A DNA stretch of 8,873 nt. Source: an uncultured Clostridia bacterium. Its GTDB lineage: Bacteria > Bacillota > Clostridia > Oscillospirales > Acutalibacteraceae. The stretch's first letter is position 1; each line of letters begins with the position of its first letter. The notes under the pieces are model-generated. The model was not told the origin of the DNA and did no database searches. It was given only the letters and a program-made list of their open reading frames with translations. Made by a program: the position numbers and the translations under genes. This document shows, in pieces, positions 5,144-8,873 of this stretch. Location: the NCBI GenBank assembly GCA_937915775.1, contig CALGGQ010000374.1:1-8873 (forward strand). The letters run 5' to 3'.

Positions 5144-6396
5144 TACTGCTTTTCTCCGTTATCGAATTTTTCCAGCGCCTTTACGGTGGCGGCGTAGCAG
5201 TTGGCAAGGCCCTCGGCGTTCATATTGTCGTAGGTATCGCGTCTGGTGTGATAGTAATTCTCGAGCTTGTGGTTGAGCCCTGTAATGCCGGTGGAACGGA
5301 AGCCTGCCTGACCGAAGGCGGCGTTATCCGTCGCACCGCCGAGCGGCGGCACCCAGCCCTTGAGAATCGGCACGTCGATTTCTTTGGCGGCTTCAAGGAA
5401 CAGGTCACAGACGTCCTTATCCGCTTTCACAGTGCCGTTGAGGTCGCGGTAGTTGACCATCAGGTACTTCGGGTCGTGAATCGTGTCGTACGAGAAGAAG
5501 AAGGTCGGCACATCCTGCCATTCGCCCTCGTGCGCCTCGCACCAAGCCTTAGAGCCGCGCAGACCTGCCTCCTCGCTGCCGGTCAGCACGACGGCAAGCT
5601 CGGTGTTTTCCAGCTCAATGCCCTCGTCCTTGAGCGCTTTCAGCACGGCGATGCCCATATAGCAGCCGGTTAAGTTGTCGTTGGCGCCGTCCACAATGCG
5701 CTTTTCGTTCCACATAAAATACAGACCGAATTCAAACGGCAAAAACAGTAAGCCCCAAAAGGCAGCGGCGAGATACCAGGTTTCACCGATGGAGTAATGT
5801 CTGAAAGCAAGACCGGTCATGCCGTTTTCCTTGAGGTAAATCACGGACAGCACCAGATAGAAGATAGCGCCGACGGCACAGATGATGGCATGCGCTTCAA
5901 AGCCGACGCCACCGAGCTTGTAATTGACAGGCCATTCCCACGCAGCGTCCGGGTGACCGTTAAAAACAAGACGTCTTTTGACCTCGCCCGTCGGGTGCTT
6001 GACGGCGGTGACGTTGTGGCCGGTTCTCTCCGGGAACGCCCAGTCAACAAACTTTTTATACAGCCCGAATTGCATAAAGGCAATCAGCAGACCCACAACA
6101 ATCAGCAGCACGGACAGCAGCGGGAAGAAGAAATACAGGATAATCGCGAGCAGGACGAAGGTAATCGTGAAGTAAATCCAGCCGAAGAAGGAGCCGGGGT
6201 TTTCCCGAAAGCTCTCAATCTCTGCGCTGTCGCAGCCGCACTCGTTTTTCAGCACGTCCGCCATATATTCGCAAGCCTGCAGCTCGCCCTTGGAGCCGGG
6301 GTCACGCTTGTCAAACGTCTTGATGATGTGCGTGATTTCGTCAATCATGTACTGAGCAGCCCAGTCCCTTTTGTCAATGATTTTCTTTAAATCCAT
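5143..6396 (-). CDS. Membrane-embedded M28 family zinc metallopeptidase
   Basis: Family M28 co-catalytic zinc aminopeptidase-like protein, 417 aa from the chosen start. Counting from ATG 6396, all five metal ligands are visible: His148 (NGHPDAAW), Asp240 (GANDNLTG), Glu276 with general base Glu275 (TGSEEAGLRGS), Asp304 (SYDTIHD) and His383 (NYYHTRRDT). Unusually, two hydrophobic hairpins interrupt the fold: helices at ~70-91 and ~93-110 come before the first ligand, and helices at ~167-189 and ~206-228 lie between the His and Asp ligands. The C-terminal half is a standard M28 core. No signal peptide is seen, so topology and the side of the active site are open; substrates are probably peptides. 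ATG 6396 lies 7 nt after AAGGAG and is preferred over the TTG at 6399. It heads an operon with DUF4250, and its stop overlaps that gene's start by one base. Confidence 0.9.
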   Translation of the reverse strand: MDLKKIIDKRDWAAQYMIDEITHIIKTFDKRDPGSKGELQACEYMADVLKNECGCDSAEIESFRENPGSFFGWIYFTITFVLLAIILYFFFPLLSVLLIVVGLLIAFMQFGLYKKFVDWAFPERTGHNVTAVKHPTGEVKRRLVFNGHPDAAWEWPVNYKLGGVGFEAHAIICAVGAIFYLVLSVIYLKENGMTGLAFRHYSIGETWYLAAAFWGLLFLPFEFGLYFMWNEKRIVDGANDNLTGCYMGIAVLKALKDEGIELENTELAVVLTGSEEAGLRGSKAWCEAHEGEWQDVPTFFFSYDTIHDPKYLMVNYRDLNGTVKADKDVCDLFLEAAKEIDVPILKGWVPPLGGATDNAAFGQAGFRSTGITGLNHKLENYYHTRRDTYDNMNAEGLANCYAATVKALEKFDNGEKQ

Positions 6397-6429
6397 CAAC
6401 TCACTCCTTTAAGATTTATTTACATAAAA

Positions 6430-6458
6430 ATATTACCACATCTTTTTCGTACTTGCAA
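6430..6458 (-). promoter_or_regulatory. Likely promoter of the M28 peptidase operon
   Basis: Minus-strand TTGCAA (6453-6458), 17-nt spacer, TAATAT (6430-6435), with TGG just before the -10 giving an extended -10 box. Each hexamer matches 4/6. It lies 34 nt upstream of the start codon and is divergent from the riboswitch promoter. Confidence 0.6.
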
Positions 6459-6466
6459 TAAAAAGA

Positions 6467-6495
6467 TTGTCATTTCAGGCGGATTGTGCTACAAT
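6467..6495 (+). promoter_or_regulatory. Promoter of the cobalamin-riboswitch transcript
   Basis: TTGTCA (6467-6472), 17-nt spacer, TACAAT (6490-6495), each 5/6 to consensus, with TGC before the -10 as an extended element. Transcription should begin near 6502, exactly ahead of the aptamer. Confidence 0.82.
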
Positions 6496-6499
6496 AACG

Positions 6500-6680
6500 G
6501 GTGCAAGGTCTGCGGTTATCGGAATGAGGTCGAAATCCTCAGCAACAGCCATTACCGTAGCTGATGAACGCCGCGCATATGCCATTGGGAGACTGAGAAG
6601 GCGCGCGACGGGCTTTTCGTAAGACATCACAAGCCGGGAGACGGGCGGCAGACCGAAGTTCACACCCTTGGGCAAGGGAG
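6500..6680 (+). promoter_or_regulatory. Cobalamin (B12) riboswitch
   Basis: The 362-base gap 6397-6758 is mostly this RNA. A 7-bp closing stem pairs GGTCTGC (6507-6513) with GCAGACC (6648-6654). Inside are a TGAGG/CCTCA hairpin (6525-6541) with the conserved GAAATCC-type loop, AGCAACAGCCATTACCGTA matching the conserved GC-G-CC-ACTGTA core, and a peripheral arm CGCGC (6572-6576)/GCGCG (6603-6607). That arm encloses the family-typical GCCATTGGGAGACTGAGAAGGC. The B12 box AAGCCGGGAGACGGGC (6631-6646) corresponds to the known AAGCCAGGAGACCTGC. A P13-like hairpin CCCTT-GGGC-AAGGG (6665-6678) follows. The peripheral arm suggests the adenosylcobalamin class, which is an inference. It controls the secreted protein gene downstream; B12 is expected to switch expression off. 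Confidence 0.9.
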
Positions 6681-6717
6681 GGTAAGGGCGTTGCGTTTTA
6701 TTTGTCGTGCCTTTCTG

Positions 6718-6743
6718 TCTCTGCCCCGGGCAGAGATTTTTTT
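6718..6743 (+). terminator. Riboswitch expression-platform terminator
   Basis: TCTCTGCC (6718-6725) pairs with GGCAGAGA (6729-6736) around a 3-nt loop and runs into seven T (6737-6743), only 15 nt before the start codon and just before the ribosome site. Its left arm can alternatively pair with 6670-6679 in the P13 region (nine pairs with one bulge). That provides an antiterminator lost when B12 binding fixes P13. Confidence 0.85.
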
Positions 6744-6758
6744 ATTGGAGGGAAGAAA

Positions 6759-8645
6759 ATGAAGAAAGTATTATCCGTTTTGCTGGCGGCGCTGCTGCTG
6801 TGCGGCAGCATGACAGCGGGCACAAGCGCCCTTGCAGCAGAAAGTAAAAGCACGGCGATTACCGTCAGTGTCTATGACGGCGGCTTTACGCTGGAGCCGA
6901 CGGAGATAGCTGTCAGCGCCGATTTGTCCGACACATATGCTTCGCAGGTCGGCTGTAACGATGCCGGCGACGAGCCGACGATTTTAGATGCGTTTCTCGC
7001 TGTCAGCAAGAAGCTGTACGGCGATGACTTTATGACGAAATCTCCGCTTGTCATTACCGAAAGCTACGGCTGGAAGATGATTACGGCGGCTTTCGGCAAG
7101 GATTATCCGGCGCTCGGTTATTACAGAAACGGCGCGATGGCTTCCGGTGTGGAGGAAGCGCTGACGGCAGGCGACGTGCTGGAGATTGATTTCTACCAGA
7201 ACGCGGATTATTCCGACAAGTATACCTATTTCAATACGAGAAGCGCCACCGTTGCCTCGGGCGATACGATTACTCTGACGGTGACGCAGAATTATTATGA
7301 CAGCAGCTATAACAACATTATTGAGCCGGCGGCAGGGCTGACGGTGACCGTGGACGGCAAGGAAGCCGCGACGACCGATAAAAACGGTAAAGCGAAGGTC
7401 AAGGTCAGCGGTGTCGGCACGCATCTGATTGCCGCGACGGCGGCAAACGATACGATTTTTGCGCCCTGGTGCGTTGTGAATGTATCGGAGCTTACCACCT
7501 ACGTCCGTCAGGAAGCACGCGCCGCTGCGAAGTATCTCACCAGAGATATTACTGCTATCACCTGTGATGACGCGGTGGATTATCTGATGTACTTAAAGTC
7601 CGGCTATTCTGTCAGCAAGTTCAAGAAGGGATTTGTTGCCAGCGTGAAGGAGAACCTGAAAGCGAACGGCGGCAAGCTGATTTCCTCCTACACCGGCGCG
7701 GAGGATATCGGTCTTTACGGCGCGGTCATCAGCGCGCTGCGCCTGCTTGGCTACAACCCGCAGAGCTTCGGCGGTTATGATATCGTTAAGGCGTTTGAGG
7801 CGGTGGATTTGACCAAAGCGGTTTCCAATCCGTATTACTACCGCGTGGCGATAGAAGCGGCAGGGGAGGATTTCGGCAAAAAGCTCTGTGACGATATGGT
7901 CAGCCGCTACTACACCATGGGCAAGGGACTGAATTACTGGGGCTATTCCTGCGACGGCACGGCGTATTTCCTGGCGGCGATTGCACCGTTTAAGAGCAGC
8001 TACAAGGCAGAGGTTGCCGATGCGAAAAAGGTCATCAAATCCTATACCAAGAGCAACGGCGCGTTCTGTGACAACACCTATGTGACGACGGTGAACCCCG
8101 ATTCCACCGCGCTGGCAATGATGGCTTACTCCGCGCTCGGCGACGCCAAGACGGCGTTCAAATACTATCGCTGGCTGGTGCAGGGCTTTGAGGGCAGATG
8201 CGGTGTGTTTAAGTACGACGGCGCCTACAATGCCTATGCCACCAAGGACGCGCTGATTGCGCTCGAATATTTCAAGAAAGCGGCGAACGACAGCAGCCTT
8301 GTCCACACGAAGCATGTTGCCAAAACGACCGTGACCAAGGCGAAGCCCGGCAAGAACGGCAGCATTGTGAAAACCTGCGCCGTCTGCGGCAAGCGCATCA
8401 GCAGAACGGTGATTTACCGCCCGAAGAAGAGCATCAAGATTGCCAAGAAAACATACCGATACACCGGAAAGGCGATTACGCCCAAGGTAACGCTCTATGA
8501 CAGCAAGGGCAACGTCATTCCGAAGAAATATTACACCGTGAAATACACGAAGAACACCAAGGTCGGCACCGCCAAAATCACCGTCACCTTCCAGGGACGC
8601 TACACCGGAAAGCTGACGAGAACCTTTAAAATTGTGAAGAAATGA
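6759..8645 (+). CDS. Secreted DUF4430 plus alpha-toroid protein under B12 control; putative corrinoid-binding protein
   Basis: A 628-aa exported protein. Residues 1-27 are a type I signal peptide (hydrophobic core 4-20, cleavage near ALAA-ES); Cys15 is not in a lipobox. Residues ~34-147 match DUF4430, the transcobalamin C-terminal-like domain (TILDAF at 74-79, YGWKMI, GYYRNG at 120-125, LTAGDVLEIDFY). Residues ~160-245 form a beta domain (TLTV, TVTVDGKEAATTDKNGKAKV). Residues ~248-508 are paired helices with YGAVISALRLLGY, TAYFLAAIAPF, STALAMMAYSAL and DALIALEYF, resembling the alpha/alpha toroid of prenyltransferase or intrinsic-factor type. Residues ~513-548 contain HTKH and CAVC, a possible metal site, and ~555-628 is a lysine-rich Ig-like domain common on Clostridia surface proteins. 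There is no LPxTG. ATG 6759 lies 6 nt after GGAGGG. The B12 riboswitch suggests it captures cobalamin outside the cell; binding is inferred, not shown. Confidence 0.9.
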   Translation: MKKVLSVLLAALLLCGSMTAGTSALAAESKSTAITVSVYDGGFTLEPTEIAVSADLSDTYASQVGCNDAGDEPTILDAFLAVSKKLYGDDFMTKSPLVITESYGWKMITAAFGKDYPALGYYRNGAMASGVEEALTAGDVLEIDFYQNADYSDKYTYFNTRSATVASGDTITLTVTQNYYDSSYNNIIEPAAGLTVTVDGKEAATTDKNGKAKVKVSGVGTHLIAATAANDTIFAPWCVVNVSELTTYVRQEARAAAKYLTRDITAITCDDAVDYLMYLKSGYSVSKFKKGFVASVKENLKANGGKLISSYTGAEDIGLYGAVISALRLLGYNPQSFGGYDIVKAFEAVDLTKAVSNPYYYRVAIEAAGEDFGKKLCDDMVSRYYTMGKGLNYWGYSCDGTAYFLAAIAPFKSSYKAEVADAKKVIKSYTKSNGAFCDNTYVTTVNPDSTALAMMAYSALGDAKTAFKYYRWLVQGFEGRCGVFKYDGAYNAYATKDALIALEYFKKAANDSSLVHTKHVAKTTVTKAKPGKNGSIVKTCAVCGKRISRTVIYRPKKSIKIAKKTYRYTGKAITPKVTLYDSKGNVIPKKYYTVKYTKNTKVGTAKITVTFQGRYTGKLTRTFKIVKK

Positions 8646-8873
8646 AAAAGTATATTTTGACCTTATTAGTGGGTATTTGTGCTCTTTGTGGAATTGCGTT
8701 TGCCCAAGATTTTTTGATTGTTCACAATGGCGCCAATAAGTTTGGAATGCTGTTGTCTGAAATAGAATCCATAACTCATCCCAGTGGAAATTCAATATAT
8801 ATTGTTCAAAGCGGACAATCAATACCTTATGCAGTATCTAGCGTGGACAGCATTACTATTATTAGTTCAGAAG
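8642..8873 (+). CDS. N-terminal part of a secreted, Bacteroidetes-like protein (cut by window edge)
   Basis: An open frame starting ATG at 8642 (overlapping the previous stop as ATGA) and running off the edge gives 77 residues. Residues 1-21 are a signal peptide ending AFA-QD. The rest contains DFLIVHNGANKFGMLLSEIE and two SIT motifs (EIESIT, SVDSIT), the style of Bacteroides/Prevotella secreted proteins with repeated [EV]-[ID]-[DE]-SIT strands. The function is unknown. GC is about 36% against 45-63% in the preceding gene, and there is no Shine-Dalgarno although every other gene here has a strong one. It may be a transferred gene or a join to another genome. Confidence 0.6.
   Translation, partial: MKKYILTLLVGICALCGIAFAQDFLIVHNGANKFGMLLSEIESITHPSGNSIYIVQSGQSIPYAVSSVDSITIISSE

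Noticed and set aside
5797..6390. Plus-strand reading frame of 197 codons
   Set aside because: It is antisense to the M28 peptidase, which has complete catalytic motifs; there is no convincing ribosome site or family pattern.
6397..6399. TTG start for the M28 peptidase
   Set aside because: It is only 4 nt from GGAG; the adjacent ATG has better spacing and is a stronger start codon.
6475..6675. Minus-strand 66-codon frame
   Set aside because: It overlaps the cobalamin riboswitch on the other strand and begins without a ribosome site.
6702..6758. Upstream TTG start for the secreted protein
   Set aside because: It would put the riboswitch terminator inside the coding region and precede the signal peptide with a non-signal segment; ATG 6759 has GGAGGG at proper distance.
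6792..6812. Lipoprotein signal at Cys15 of the secreted protein
   Set aside because: The residues before Cys15 are LLL, which lack the small residue required at -1, while an ALAA cleavage site follows.
7593..8822. Long minus-strand reading frame of 409 codons
   Set aside because: It is antisense to the secreted DUF4430 protein, crosses the compositional junction, and its Arg/Val/His-rich, low-complexity translation is typical of a shadow frame over GC-rich codons.

Overview
The window looks like a chromosomal piece of an anaerobic, probably gut-associated Clostridia genome (Oscillospiraceae/Ruminococcaceae type). The evidence is strong AGGAGG-type ribosome binding sites, sigma-A style promoters, DUF4250 and Sm-like small proteins, a Gram-positive type secreted protein with a lysine-rich C-terminal domain, and moderate GC. 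The last ~230 bases are AT-richer and encode a Bacteroidetes-looking protein, so they may not belong to the same genome.

Layout. Positions 1-1053 (minus) hold the N-terminal 351 residues of a penicillin-binding transpeptidase that runs off the left edge. Positions 1192-2722 (minus) are a two-gene operon of unrecognised helical proteins (145 aa then 366 aa, overlapping by 8 nt) with its own terminator. Positions 2906-3937 (minus) are mutY, with a strong terminator and a promoter divergent from a consensus TTGACA-N17-TATAAT promoter. That plus-strand promoter drives a 68-aa Sm-like protein, followed by a 152-aa helical protein whose Shine-Dalgarno lies inside a terminator-like hairpin. A strong bidirectional terminator (4768-4804) and a ~158-bp structured repeat made of 7-bp units separate these from a minus-strand operon: a membrane-embedded M28 metallopeptidase, then a 58-aa DUF4250 protein starting in a TAATG overlap.

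Positions 6397-6758 are a 362-base non-coding region with divergent promoters. On the plus strand it contains a cobalamin riboswitch with a P13-like hairpin, a candidate antiterminator and an intrinsic terminator. It controls a 628-aa secreted protein with a signal peptide, an N-terminal DUF4430 (transcobalamin C-terminal-like) domain, a beta linker, an alpha/alpha-toroid-like region and a surface-type C-terminal domain. This is the most interesting item: the parts resemble those of animal intrinsic factor/transcobalamin, and the B12 riboswitch independently points to corrinoid capture. No transport genes are visible beside it. The next reading frame (8642 to the end) is the suspected Bacteroidetes-like segment, either a foreign gene or an assembly chimera.
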